64,000 nt of DNA. Origin: Capitella teleta. Its lineage: Eukaryota > Annelida > Polychaeta > Capitellidae. The stretch lies in assembly GCA_000328365.1 (NCBI GenBank), contig KB306105.1, positions 483,572 to 547,571 of the forward strand, read 5' to 3'. The position numbers and the translations under genes were made by a program. The notes under the pieces are model-generated. The model searched no databases. It was given only the letters and a program-made list of their open reading frames with translations, and had not been told where the DNA came from. Numbering within the stretch: position 1 is the stretch's first letter; each line of letters begins with the position of its first letter. Positions 34,901-49,900 of the stretch are shown in pieces.

Positions 34901-37900
34901 TTGGTGAAGAGGTGAGGGTATTCCCCTGACACCAACAGACTGTTGATTGCATCCATGTAGAGAGGATTTATTAAATCGCGACCCTATTTGAAATGCAAGA
35001 TTCCATGATTTGTGTGATTTTTAGTATGTTGTGCATACATTGAAGGAGAGGGTGAGGCTTTTGCCTTCAGCACCACACAGACGTACGGCCGACCGAAGGC
35101 CATCTAAGAAATTGTTCTCTTTACTTGAATCAATCGCATGCAGAGGAATGCTTGCGACGTGAAGAGCGAGCTGAATGAGGGTTCCCAGGTGAGAACCAAT
35201 AGGACCCACTACCAGGAAGCTTCCCCTGAAAACAAAACAAGAGATAACAAACATTTACAGGGGGTGGGAGAGAGGCACTGACGAGTGATGGTAGCAGATG
35301 ACACGGTGCATTTTAATGATGTGGAAGATGATGTTCTCTGAGAGCATGATATCTAAATGCACATTTCCAAATTCCTCATTGTAGCGATTGAGATGAGTCT
35401 GCAGACATCCATGCAGTTCCTGCAGGGATTCCACGGGTTGCAGCATGACCTGGAAATCAGAGCATGACCTCCATTGTTGGTGAACAACGCCACCTACTTT
35501 CACTTCCTTGCGCGATGAGATGGTCGTCACAGGGCGCTGATAAGTTCGAGCGTCAATGGGAAATGTGACAAAATGTGGAAACAAATTAGAGGCCACTTTG
35601 GGGAAACACAGTTCCAATGTCTCAGTCATTGTCTCCTCAAACCATGCGATATCAGTGTATCTGCACAGCTGGTCCTTGATGATCCGCTCTGTCTCATGTT
35701 TCCACAGGGAAGCCACAAGCTTCTCATCCGCTCTGCTCTCATCTGGTAAACGTCTGAGGCACTGGAAGGAAAAACGCGTGACCCTTTGTTAATGCTGGTC
35801 ACCCGGGTAACCAACCTGGAAACAGTTCACAAAGTCTCTCAGCGTGAACAGGTAATGATAACGACCGGGCAGAGGGCTGCATTTGAGCACAGAGCGCAGA
35901 TCCGTGAGCAGACGGCAAGAAGCCTTCAAGACAGCTTGGTGAAGGTCACTTTCCAAAGGTGCATGGCCGCCATGCAACATGCTGGCCTGAACAGCAAATG
36001 TTGGTGGATATCATAGAACAAACAGCATGAGTAATTACCTCCAGCACCCCATGCACAACTGATGTCAAGGAATCTCCGCTTGGCACAGGTAAGCTGAGCA
36101 CAGTGAAGTGACGCTGGAATCAATTCAAATTAAGTGATGACAAGAACATTGCAGCTCATACTAGAAGACGAGGAGAGAGAGGTTGATGCTTCATGCTGGG
36201 AGAATCATTAATGCTCATTGCGGAGATGACAGTGAGGGATTCCACTGTTCTCCATTCAAACGGTTTGCTCAGAGTGCACAACATGTGGTCATCCAGCAGA
36301 CGTCGTAGCAACTGAGAAGTATAAATTGCAAAATTCATACACACAGAGAGTGGAACGCTCACCTCATTGCTGCGTTGAACACCGTGTTCATCCGGCTGAG
36401 GGAGATTGAGGTCATCGAGAAAGAGTTGCAAATGCTTGTTCTCTTTGGCGCCATACACAAAACCTGAAAAAGAAAGGTTTTCTTATAAGATAGAAGAAGA
36501 ATAAACGAGCAAATACAAACCTTGTCGGTGGTGAATGTTGGATTCAATGAAATGCTGCAGCTGTTTAGCAGTTGAGGATCCCGATGAAACCAACTTTGTA
36601 GTCACTCTCTGCTGATAATCTGCAAAGGAGACGTATGTCACTCACTCACTAAGGCATAAGGTCTGACCTTGTGAGCTGAGGAAGTCGTTGATCAGGGATG
36701 TCTTTCCTGAGCCTGGAGCTCCAACTAAGAGGACGTTCTGACTGGATGCACAAGCGAGTTCCATCAGGAGACGGGTGCGAATCTGGGGGAAAACAAAACT
36801 GCAGCAAACGGTGCACAAGCAAGTGAATACTCACGGTGTCCACAGTGTCAACAAACACTTCCCCAAGAAGGTTCAAGTGCTCAGGGTTCGTGGCTTCAGG
36901 GACACGTGACTGCCAAGGATCCCACTCCCCAGACTCATCCACGTAATAGTCAAAGAAACAGATGTCACGATCATCATCAGGGAGACTGTGAAGAAACATT
37001 GAGCAACGGACACAAAAATAAAGCAAGCATACGCAGTGGATAGGCTGGAGAGCAGCTCATTGAATCCTTTGCGATCCTTCGTCTCCAACATGCCACCAAA
37101 CGTCCACATCAGACAGAATAGGTAGAGGCGCTCTATGTGCAGCTCCCCACCGATTTCTATGTTGTCAGCCAGCATTGCGGATAACAGGTTGATGGTTGTA
37201 CAAAACATGCCGACTTCTGAGAGACGCATTCGAGGCCTGCGGAAGAATAAGGCATTGGTGCAAAGTTGAAGAATTCAGAGGAGAGAGCTCACTTGCACTC
37301 ATCCAGAACGTAATGCGCAACTGGATCCACTGTCTTGTCAAATGCTCTCTGCAGAACCTAGAAACGCAACAGGGTAATATAGCAGCATAATTAGCTGATG
37401 AAGGGAAATTAATTAACCAAATTAGTGCCCTGTTAGTAGTAGAGGCGGAGTAACGTGAGGGGAATTAACTTGACAAAGGGAAATAAATCAAAAAATTTAT
37501 TTTCCAAAAGCTGGAGGGGAAAAGTGCCATGGAGAAGGATCTGCAAAGGTGTGAATTATGTAATCAGATTGCATAATCATCAGCTGCTAACTGCTGTCTA
37601 TGTTACTGATGCTACAGCGGCTACCTTCGCTTGCGGGATTGTAAGTTTTAAATCAATCCCTTGTGATGGATATGAAAAGAGCCACTATGGAAGAAGAAGG
37701 AGAAGACATATATATTCACTCAATATACAACAGTGACAAAAGTGCATTCAGATGACAAGTGCTTAAACCTACATGCAGTTCTTGCTGCGTTCGGTTATCT
37801 AGCCATGCTTTGGCAATTGGTCGCCAGCCCACAACGTCTTTATCAACAAACAAAATTCCCTGCAAATGAAATTTACTTAAACACAGAATAATTAACTCAA

Positions 37901-40900
37901 ATTTCAACGTACGCAGCGAGCAATCAGAGCAGGAGACGCCTCATTGATGTCGTCCGTCTCAAACAGCAGTTTGATGTTGTTGGAGAGAGGCAGCTGATCC
38001 CCGTTGGCCAGATGCAGCATCTGAAGAGAAGAGCGATTGATGCACTACACACGCAGGGGGAAAAGGCAGACCTTGCTGGCATCAAGAATGCTGGAGAAGT
38101 TGTCGACCCATGAGCTGTGCAAGGGACCGTCCAAACAGATCCAAGTTGTGCTCTGATTCTGAAGAAAGATTGAATTCCATTTCATCTCCAATCCAACCAG
38201 AAAAACATGATGATGCAATAATCAAAGATTTCTCATTCAAAGCAAATTGATCGTTTCTTTTCCCGTTTCCAACTTAGAAGCAGAATCTCAGGACTATATA
38301 CAGTTTCATGCAATATGGATTCAATATGAAACATTTCAGGCAATGATTCAGACTTAGAAAATGACATGCAACAATCAAAGAATGCAAGCGAGTGCAAAAA
38401 AACAAACCTTCCTGTGTTGGACCTGTGGACAACATTTGACGTTATGAACCACAGATGTCTGCACAATGTTTGCATAATTTACAGATTTCTCATTGCTGAC
38501 TTACCCTGGAAGCTTTCTTCCACACAGAAGTGAAGATGCCATCGACCCAATCGTGGTTCTGGTTCAGATGACCAAATACAAGCGAGAGGTCATCGACCAC
38601 AGCCGGGAAAATCTTCTGCAGTTTGTGGTTAGCCTCTGATCCGTCCTGCACTTGAGATCGCGCTGACCCACGCGAGAGACCCCGTGGTGCCGTACACAGC
38701 GCATCCACCAATGTCTGCACGATCGTCGATTTGCCTGAGCCGGGGGGTCCAGCAAGAATGATACCTGCAAAGATTTCATCCATAAAACCGTTCTCAGGAT
38801 CCTTATTCCGTCTGCTATACCTTGATGCACTTGTGAAATGGCAAACAGCTGCATGCATTTATCTTTCCAGGCCTTGTGCACAACCAGGCCAGACTCAGCT
38901 GCTGTGTTCTCCAAAGCCGTTTCCACATCAAGCAGAGAGCGATTGGCAGACATAATGGCCGATCCAGGAGGAGATTCCGGAAGACCAGAGAAGATGTCTT
39001 TCACAATTTGGCGGAAAATTGCCAGATTCTGCGTGGTGGGTAAGTAATTAACAAATCTCTTGTTATCAGTCATGAGTTCACCTCAGGGGTCAAGCGTGGT
39101 CCAATCATGTCCATCAGCAACTGACCAACCAAACCGTGCTCAATCTTTGCAGCAGCTGACAGAGGGTTGGGTGTGCCAGCCTTCCTCGTCTTTTGACCAC
39201 CTGAGGAGAAAAATGAGTTGAGAATTTGAGAGGAACACGACTGACTGATGTTGGCGACGGACTGCTGCTGCTGGAGATTGTGGTTGGATGTGGAGAGCAC
39301 GCTATTGCTGCGTGATTCTTGCATGTCTGATGGCTTCTTGTCAAAGCTCTTCTCTTCCTTCAACACTCGTCTCCTTAGTACCACACGACGGAGGACTCCG
39401 CAAATAGCTTCAACGCTCAGCTCATGGTGTTGATCATCAGAGCTACAAGTGAGGAATACAGAGTTGAAACAAGCAACCTTACAGCACTTACAGTTGATCT
39501 CTGGACAACTCAGCCACAGTGCGCAGTCGATTAGCAAGAACGTGCGGGGATTTCAATCCATACGATGAACACTTGGCTTTCAGCACAATTCCTAAGTCCG
39601 GCTGCACCAAATTCACTTGACGGAACAACACTCTGACGTCATTATCAAGGGATGTTACTTTGCCGAGGTTGCATGTCATGAAGAATGCTGTACGTGGATG
39701 CACGGAAATCTGGAAGCAAAGAAAGTTAATTCACTTGTTTAGCGACAGAATGACTTGCCTCCTGGCCATCTCCAAAGGTGCAGTGCTTAGCAGCGCTTCT
39801 CAGGGCATCCAGGATGGACTGCACATGGTCTATGAGGACAGAGACTCCTTCCGGGTTCAATGTCTCAATGTCATCAAAACAGCCCCAGCAGCCATCCTAT
39901 CGGAACCACAAGATTTTATGAGGGATTAATTAGAAGATGCGTCGTACCATGGCCATCCCTTCAACCATCTTGCTCAGTGAACTGGAATCTGCTTTCGGAG
40001 AGCACTGGAACACCATCAAGAACTGTCCCATGATTTGAGCATATCCCTGAATAAGAAAATAGCTCAGCGTGGTAAATGTTTTGAAGATGGAATTAGCTAT
40101 ACCTTGACGGTTTCACTTTTTCCAACGCCAGACTCGCCTGAAACCATGGCTCCTTGGAAGGAGCTGATTGTGGACGTCAGAGAGAGGAAGCATTTATCCG
40201 CAAATGCGGTCAACGCGATGGTTGGCTGAGCTCCATAGAACTCACAGCCATACGGGAAGCAGTTCTCCAGCATGTACAGGCAGGGAGTGGGTTGGTCATC
40301 TGTGGGAACAAGCGTCAGCCTCAGCAATACCAGATGACAAGCAACTCACCAACGTCATGCACGTACAGACGCAGATTCCTCCTCCACTCAAAGTCGGTGT
40401 TCTCTCGCAGTCGTCTGGTTGCCATGGCATCAATTGAATCTCTCAAAAATATTGAATTCTATCAAACAAAAAAGGATAATTACACTCAGGTCACATTTCC
40501 TTGCACCTTTACCGTCAGCAGTTGCTCCACACGCAGTCGGTACAAAGCGATCAATTTCTCGTCTCCTTTGGATGACCTTGAAACCGCCAACGGGAGTTTG
40601 TTCATCGTGGATCCAAACTTCCGACTGAGGTTACTCAGTGCTTTGCGATCAAACTTGATCTCAGTGATTCCCACTTCACACTCTCGAGTCCAATAATACA
40701 GCAGACCGAGACGACAGACTTGAGTGGTGTACTGAAAACAGATTCACGTTCAGATATAACCAGGAGACGATGAATCCAAACCTTATTCGGCCATTCATCA
40801 CACGGAACATTATTGGAGATATCGTAGCAGATAGACAGCAGTTGTTCGTGAAGCGTGGATTTCACTGATGTTCGTAGGTTTTCCAACCAAACCTCGACTC

Positions 40901-43900
40901 CACCAGTCAGCGGTACTTTGTCGATGAGAGGTAAGAACTCTCCTTCGCTGCTCATCACAGCTGTGGCTTCCATTGTGATGCTTTCTTCATTGATGTTCTC
41001 CGAAGGAAGGATCGTGGAGACGTAAAGAGATGCTTGGGATCGATTCAAATTCTGGCAGAAAAGGTCAGCTTTAAAATTTAATTGATTCTATTGATTCTAT
41101 CAGGATCTGCTGTCAGTACTACCCAGTATTATGGATATATATATATATATTCCCATGAAGGTAGAGATACCAATGGATAAAATAATAAAATTCTATGGGG
41201 AAGGAGAATTTTTTAAGAAGTTCCTTCGTGCTATTCCACAAGCAAATCTAATATTGCAAGGAATCAAGAAGTAGGGAATAGGATAATAAGGAAAGTAGAA
41301 GTAGCAAATGAAAAGATCAATTAATAAACTTCACAGAAATTGTATGAGCTGTTTGAAGGTGCATATTGTGGAGTGCAATGTGTGCAAGACAGAAGACATT
41401 GAGAAAGAGGGATAGAGAGAGAGAAAAGGTGAAGGGGTTGGGGTGTAAATGAGAGGATTATACACTGAATATGCATGCTTACCATACGCGAAGAGGGTGC
41501 CGCCTCCTTGGACTACACAAACAAACAATTAATTCTACAAAAACTCCATACAAAAGTTAGCTTTATATTCACATAGTTTATATACAAAGTGTTAACAGAG
41601 ATATACTGACCAACACTTGAGTGAGTCTCTTGTCAATCTTGACGGGTGATTCGACCGCAGGAGAGAATGGATTGCGTCTTGGGGAGGAGCTGTGCGGAGA
41701 CCCCTGCAGCTCCAGTTCACTGGCACTCAGCTGCTGCCGTTCGAGGGTCACGTCACTGATGGCGCTGAACAGGGATCTGCAAACGGAGCATCCGTGATTA
41801 TCCCTGAGCTCATGCTTTCAACATACTTGAAGTGAGGTCGCACAGAGTCAAGGGCATGAGGTCGACTGAGCATCGCAAGCAGCGTTTGGTCTGACACGAC
41901 GAAAAAACGTGGGAAAGCTCGCCGCTTGACGTCAAGATATCCAATCAGGGATTTGAAGCAGATTTCCAGTTCTTGGTAGATATGGCGCAGCACTACGCCC
42001 TTTGGGACATCCTCCCCATAACAACACTGTAAGAGGGTGCGATTAATAAACACCCCAATTCAGAGGAAACCACTCACCTGAAGGACATTGCGAGTGTCGT
42101 AAGCTCTTTTCATCATCTTTGTCCATCCTTTATCAATGCGAGCAAATCGCTTTGCTTCTTGAGGCAATTCCTTTATAAAAAAACCATGAATTCACAGTTA
42201 GAAGAATAAAAATCCTCACCTTTGATAAAGATGTTTCATTACTGAACACAGCTTCCAGGTACTGCCACAGATCCTGCACTTCCAGCCACTGATCCAACAC
42301 CTGTCCGACCTCCTTCAGCTTCTCAGCCCAGGATGCAGCTTCTTCCCTTAGGGGGCCAACGTATCGTGACGTCAGCATTTGAGCCAGCAAAGCCTGCGCA
42401 TCCTCCAACTGCTCCAGCAACCGCTCAGTAGATGTTTTATCCAGATACATCGGACCACGCTTCTTGTAGGGTTCAAAGTTGAGCACTTGTTCCGTCCATT
42501 CTTCTTCGGTCATGCGCAACTTCACTTCCAACTCAAGTTCCCGACTGGCGCTGCGACAGATTTCCTCAATCTCAGGCCGATGTCTAAAGACAGAATTCAA
42601 ATTCTGAGCAAATTAAACATTGATGTAAGTCTCACGTGATGAGGCCAATGTCCAAAAGATGGCTGAGTTTGAAAACCGCAGCCTCCAACTGGAAAGAGCT
42701 GCCAGTGACGGCCATCACTTGCAGCCAATGACGATTGCGTATTTCCTGAAATGTCAGCCAATATGAGATGAAATTGTGAAGACATAATTTTATGCTCGGA
42801 GATGTGATATCCTGAAAAAATACTTTTGTTATTCACAGTATAACTTTTATTTCTATTTTTAAAATCATTTCAGTAATCTGTTTCAATATTTCAGTTTGAA
42901 ATTATTTTATAAATTGATAACCTTTGTACAACAAAAAGTGCAGTTCAACAATTAACAGAATGAAAAAGTGAAATTTATGAACATTGAACAAGTGTAAACA
43001 ATAAAAAAATGATGGAATGGAACAAAATCGAAAGGTGTGAATGAGTGCACGAGAGGTCGAATGTGCAGTGTGGGTTAATAAAATTACTTGTCGTTAATAT
43101 GCACCTAAGGGGGTTGGTTATTTCAAAGCAAAATGGCGTCATCTGAAATGGACGAGACACAAGGAAGACATTTCAGATGGAGCATCAACCGATCAACACC
43201 ACGAGGGGAAGGGGGAGGGGCTTAAGAATTCCTCTGCATAACTTACGCATAAATTAAATATAGGCTCTTCCTGAAAACGTTCATAGCGGGATTATATTAG
43301 AACTGATTATATAATTAGACACACATCACAATGTCAGAGAATATGAAGACAAAGCAAACCTTAGAAGCCAGTTTATGAAGCAGCGGAATTAGGTCACGAT
43401 ACAGCTGAATGGAATTCTTCATGTCGTTGTAGGCATCCCAGTCTTTGAGTTTGCTTGGCAGCGCAAGACATTCATCCCAAAAGGATTCCACCTGCAAGCA
43501 ATGAGAGTAAGAAGGAGACCCAGGACTTCACCCGCCAATAACCTCATGAGTTGCAACTTGAAGTTCCACTTCGGCCCACAAGGTATCGCGGAATTGGTCA
43601 TCAAAACGAATGAATTTCTGGAAGAGTCCATACAGAAGCCCCAGCAGCTCTAATTCCTGGTAGGGATTGGGATCAAGGTTGTATAGATATATAACAAACA
43701 GGACTACCTCTCCAGTTTTGTCCAATTCAGGGAATGGCTTGCAAGGGATGCCAAAAAGTTTGGAGACAGAATCCAGTGTTTTACGTTTGGCTTCGTACAA
43801 TGAATATCGCTGGAGGAAATCTTGCAGTCGTTTCACGGCTTCAGAAGGAGGAATTCCTGGCACCGCAGGACCCTGGGCGTCAAATGCATTGCGGAACTGA

Positions 43901-46900
43901 ATGACCTCCACGACGAAATTCTGAAGAAGCAAAATCAGCGACTGAGGTCCCCTTTTGTTAAAAACACTCTTACTTTGACTTGTTTATCCAGCTCTTGCTC
44001 AAAAGCACCTCGCTTTTCCTTCAAGAGAGTCAAGCAAACGCCATCCGCCAGAGACAAGAGTTCCTGCCAATGATCCCTCAACTGATCAACTTCTTCCACT
44101 TCAGAACGCGGTAGTCGCAGCTCAAACTCCCTGAATTCAAATCACACACTCAGTACTCATATGGAAATTAAAGCAGTTTTCTTTACCTCAGTTTGGCGTA
44201 ATGAGTCTCGATCGGAAGATAGATGTCATCAATCTTGTTCTCCATATCTCTGACTTCCTCCAATAAATGCAGAGTGCTGTTCAGCTGATCCAAACTGAGC
44301 ACCGGCAGCTCCAAGCGCTGTCGCACATTTGCGCGGTACAACACAGCAGCATCCAGTTTGCGCTTGGCTTCGTCATGCAGCACGCTTGCGTACTGGTTTT
44401 TCCAAGCCATAGCGAAGCCATGCAGCGCATCTTGCACAGGACTGGTCATCAGGCAGATGGGGCCGACTGGAAGGGACTTTGGGATGGACAACACCTTGCG
44501 TTCAATCTTCAGTAGCCGTTCCACCTCACGATGAATCGCAGCCTTGCCAGGGTCATGCTCAATGAACTCATAGTAGTTGCCGTACATGTCGTCCTGCCAA
44601 AGGAAATCATAGATTCCGAAATGGTTGATGTGCTGCTTCACAACAGACTGCAGATCTGTGAAGAGGGCATTGAACCGGGTTAAAGAGAGTGCACGTGCAC
44701 TTACCTTCAACAACCTGAGAGATCTGCATCATTATCTCATCAACTACTTCATCACTCTGGACTAATTCAAAGAATTTTGAGCCCAGATCTTTGTCTCCCG
44801 TCCATTTCACACCTGAGAGGTTCATTAGGTTAAAATGAATATTGAAAAATAAACGACTGACTCCTGGGCACTTGTAGAAGACTGCGAGCAACAAAGTTCA
44901 GCGCAGTTTGAATTGCATCCAAGTTGGGTTCCAGGACAATGTTTGGAATTGCAAACTTGACGTTCACCTCAAACCTGAGCAAAACATAAGATGAAATAAG
45001 ATGCCATATGTAATTAACATGGATACATATCTGAATCTAGCAAAGCAGAAAAACACATGAGAGAAACATGGAACTAGATTGTGATGAAAGATAATATCCA
45101 CAATTGATTCAACATTCAAAAGAATCACAACACAATGTGAAATTATAACACTGAGTGCTTTTATATTTTACTTAGGTAAATCTTAGACATTATTCATAGC
45201 TCAGTGCTGCATGCATAAAATTGAGGGCATAATCAACAAGCAAGAAGCTAAAGGTCACATACACAAAGCAAAGCCACAAGACAACATGCAAATTGCCCCA
45301 TATCTCACCTCAAATACTCAACAGGGTCACGTTCTTCCGGGGGGCTATCAAATGGGAAAGGTGCCGCAAGCAAATCAAACAGTGCACTTAAATACTCATA
45401 CAGATCAGCCACTCACTGTAAGTGGGTCACTTCACTAGATTTCTCCGTTGTCCAAGTCATGTTGGAAAGCAGAGAGAGGACCGAGACCGGGCGTGATTTA
45501 TCGCTGATCGCAGAAGCAACTCGGCTGGTTGGATCAGACAACAGTCTGTGGCTTGAGTTCTTATCGAATGAGAGGACGCTGGCCGCACGGATAACTTCCC
45601 CGTCACACCCGGAGGACTCAGCCAGGGTCACCAGGCTGCGTGTCGTGGCCAGCAAGATGGCCGCGTAGATTTGGTGACGATAATTATCTGCAAAAGAAAT
45701 GACTTGCCGATTGTGGGGAGGGAAGACTCCACCAACCTAGAAGTTCATTGACCATCGTCTCTTCCTCTTCGTAGCTCTTGGGGGCGATCAAACTTTCTTC
45801 CAGTTTTGTGCTGCTGATGTTCCCAGAGGCCTGCAGAGGAGAACAGATAGAAATGCTTTAAAAGTTAGTGGATTGTTTTTCTGTTTTTGTTTTTTCAAAG
45901 TGCAGCGAGTCAAGAGAACAACTGAAAGAACAAATTAAAAGAGGATCGAGTTATTCTGGTATCAACAAATCTGCAGACAACAATCCCTTCGCCCATAACC
46001 AAGTTTGTTGGGTAATTAAGCTGGAAATATCTACAATAATGTCAATGAGGAAACTTGTGCAGTTAGAACCTGAAAACAATTTCCACTGCAAAGTAGTTAA
46101 TAAAAATGATGACGTGGCAGCAGCACAGAGCACAGTGGAGTTAAACAGCAGAAGCTTCAATCTAGGCACCAGTTTGGCTCCAAACAGTAGTTCCGCCCGC
46201 TCAGCCTTCCTCTTCAGCTCTTCCATTCCTCTGATCTTTTCTGCCTCGAAGTGTGCTCGCTCCTCTGTGGTTCTACTAAGAGCTTTATCTTTCCAAAATT
46301 TGGCTATACGCAATATGCTGAGGGTATTGGCCCAAGTATTCATCTGCAAAAGCAAACATATCCACAAGAAGCGATTAGGAATGTTCATTTCACCATGCGG
46401 CCGGGAAAAATTCAAAACAATTTAACATGTACGATATCTCTGAGATTATATGAAACGTGTCTAACCTTTCTACCAGTGAGGATATTAGCACACTCTTTAA
46501 TTCCTACTTCTATGTTGTGGATGTACTGAGTGAGTTCTTTTGACTGGTCTCCGATTGACAGACCCATCATCTCAATGAACTTCTCTGGGGGCTGTGCAAT
46601 ATGAAATAACATACAATAAAAATTTATATATAACCTTCCTGCTATACTCACCCAAGATCTTGAGAATGCCAGTTTGTGATCAAAGAAAATCATCTGGCGA
46701 ATGTTCTCAATTGCTCTCTCGACTTTGTTGGCCATGATGCTGTTGACTCTATCAACCAAGAACTTGAGCTTGGCGGTTCCAGTGTGAATCTGATGCAAGA
46801 ACGGATCTGTAAAAGATGAAAAATTACTATGCATGATTATAAAGAACACTGAAGATGTTCTCACCAATGTTCATGCTATTCCATGCCAAAGTGCTGAGGC

Positions 46901-49900
46901 CCGGTTGGAAGTTTTGCAGACAGGCGTCGATGTGAGGCTTGAAGAGAATCAGCAAGGCTTCTGGAATGGCAGCACACACGCTCTTGTATTCGTTCAGGCA
47001 CAGCTGAAGGTGATCGTGGTAGCCCTTGAAACGACTCTCTTTCTGCACAATTTGAGAGGCAGATTCAGGAATCTGGATGTTCATCCGCTTCAACCACTTG
47101 GCCTCTTGCATGAGCTCTAACACCCTGCAACCAAACACCAATCATTCGTCTACAAAGAAACACGGAACTCACTTGCTGTCCACATTCACCATGATCTCCC
47201 TGGTTTCCGGGTGCAGAATGAACAGCGTTGCGTAAAGACCACTGCGCGCTTGCTCAATGCTCTGCTTCCAGTGAGTGAACCACAAGCTCTCAAAGGTGAC
47301 CAGCGCAGTGGCCAGCCGATTGTAAATCTTCACAATGCGACTGTAGTCACGCAAGTTGGAGACGGCTTTGTTCTCTCTGAAGATCTTCATTGGCTCCTCA
47401 ATTCTGCTCAGTAAATTGCGAGACCATCCAATGGCGCCTGCCACGGGAGGAGCGTTTCTGGCCAACAGAGGGTCATCCTGTCATCAACGAATTATCTCGG
47501 ATGTTAGCAATTAATAGACTCTAGCTGACCTTGTGGCGCTCATAGATGCATTGCACTTCCTCCAAATCTGATTCATACCAGTTGAAAATCTCAACAAACT
47601 TCTCTGAAATGACCATTCGCACTCCTGGCCTTTGTGAAATGCAGGAAAATCTGAGGAACGATTTATTTCATGCTCTGAGGGAGCGCAATTTCTATGGCAA
47701 CTCACAGCATCATAAGATCAAGAGCCTCATGAGTCTTGATCTTTCGCATGAAAAGAGCGTTGAGATAAGCGGCAAAGAACTTCTCGATGTCCATAACCAT
47801 TTGAATGAAAGAAGAATACACCTCCTCAAAACGACCCTTATCCTGAACACAGATGGCTCACAAATAAGAAATGATTTACAGATGAAGCGCATACCTTGCT
47901 TTCAACATCCAGCATTGTGCTTGTGGTGGCTGAACCAATCATTCCATGAATCATGCGGCTGATCTTGCCCTGAATGATACTGTAGATGCTGGGCCCTTCA
48001 TCTTTCTGATCGTAAGGGTAATATTCCTCTGTAATTAATCACATTATATCACATCCCATTATGATTGTCAGTATACGCACTCAGGATTTCAACATCTTTC
48101 TTGGTCAGACCTCCTGATATGCCCATTGCATCGTACGCTTCATCAATGTTGGCAAAGTCACTGACGTCTCTCTGCCTGCGATCTCTGTCAGCTTTCTCAA
48201 TCAACCGCTCCTCGTCTTCGTCGATCACATCAAGGCTGTTTGACATGCCTTCAATTGTTGGCACCTGGGGTTTAGTGGGTGCTTTAAAAAGAGAAGAAGA
48301 TCAGAGATGGTGAACGCATTAAACCAGATAAGCACCTTCATCAGCAGCAGTGTCGTTGGCTTTTTCATCCTTTTCGTAAAACACAAGATCATCGTTTCTT
48401 GGGCGGGGTAAGGCTGAGGTGTTCTTGAGCATTCTTGAGCACAAAAAAAGACAAAATATTACATGGCAGTTGTTGACCACCAATGTCTTACTTGTCAAAC
48501 TGAGCAAAAGTATTAATAATATCAAGAATCTGTTTGATACGAGAACAGAATGAATCCAAATGTCCAAGAACGGTTTCTTCGTCGGCAATAGGGACGCCGT
48601 GCCCTTCCAAATCGGAGCTCGCTTGTGACATAGCTTTCTTGCTTGGAGAAGCAGAACTGATACTAATTCGGTTTGTTCTTCTGCGAAATGGCAAATATTT
48701 CATAATTTTCCTACACTGAGTTTGAGATAACACACCTTCCTCCTGCGCTGACAGGTCCCGCAAGACTGCTGATGGAGTTGGCATGGGAGAGTGAATGGGA
48801 TACACCAAGAGCGTCACGCAGGGATCGGATGCTGTCCCTGTAGTACGTGTGCAGCATGAGACAAGCCTTCAGGCGTGTGAAAAGCCCTTCATGTGCAACT
48901 TCAGTGGAACCATTCCTCTTGATCTATAGAAGTTAAATTATTAAAAAAAACACAAGCTGCTACAAAGCACCTTGATGCGACTTTCCATTTGAGTTTGAAA
49001 AGCCTTTTGTTGATCATGTGAAAGATGTGAGGAACCAAGTTTGCTTGGAGCATCGCGGTTAGCAATTTCTTCCTGAACTAGCTTCCAGAAGTTATCTTCT
49101 GATGTATCGGATTCAACAGTGCAACGCTGTATGTATTCTTTGCAGGCCAAAACCAGCTGATTTGTAACCTAAAGAACAAAACTCAACATGCTGAATAGAT
49201 TGACCAGCGAGTGACCTACTTTGGTTAAGAGCAATCCTAAGAATCCCTGACGAGCGTAAAAGCGAGAGACAGAATCCATCTGTTTGACGGTGTTGATAAA
49301 TCCTGGAAGAGCAGTGTTGATAATCACAGCCGGTGTGGCATCAGCGTACAGCAAATCAAAATGACGACGCAATGACTCCAAGTAGCGAACTTTATCCTTC
49401 GTTTCATTCATAGCGTCAGTGATCCTGTTTTGATTTAAATCTAAATTCCAAAACCAATTAACACATCCCTGTCAGATCTTACCCTGAATCAACTGATTTC
49501 CATCGTTTCAGCAGACGAGACTTTGCTGTGATGAGCACTCCGATGACACCTTTGCACTCCTTGCTCTTCAGCTGCTCTGTGATGCTCGTCAACATCCGCT
49601 GACGTCTCTTCCAGCGCTCCAACTCTGACAGCGGACCAGCATTTGGGTCCAGAAATCTGGGTAAAATAAAAAGTATAATTGCTTGCATGGAAGTAACGCA
49701 CAAAGCCACCTCTCGTCTGAAGTGTCATGGAGGATGGATTCAATGGTGTTCATCCAGTCTGTGACCAAGTCTTCGTATTCAGTGATTATAGTGTGATCAA
49801 GGGCTGCTAGGCGGTGCTGCTTAAACTCATTGCCGACCACATTCTCTGGTTGTTTCAACATCTGTATAGGATGAACATCATAAATATGTATATAATTAGG

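Noticed and set aside
45868-46425. 185-codon plus-strand frame
   Set aside because: Antisense to dynein exons that align with the heavy-chain tail; no independent support.
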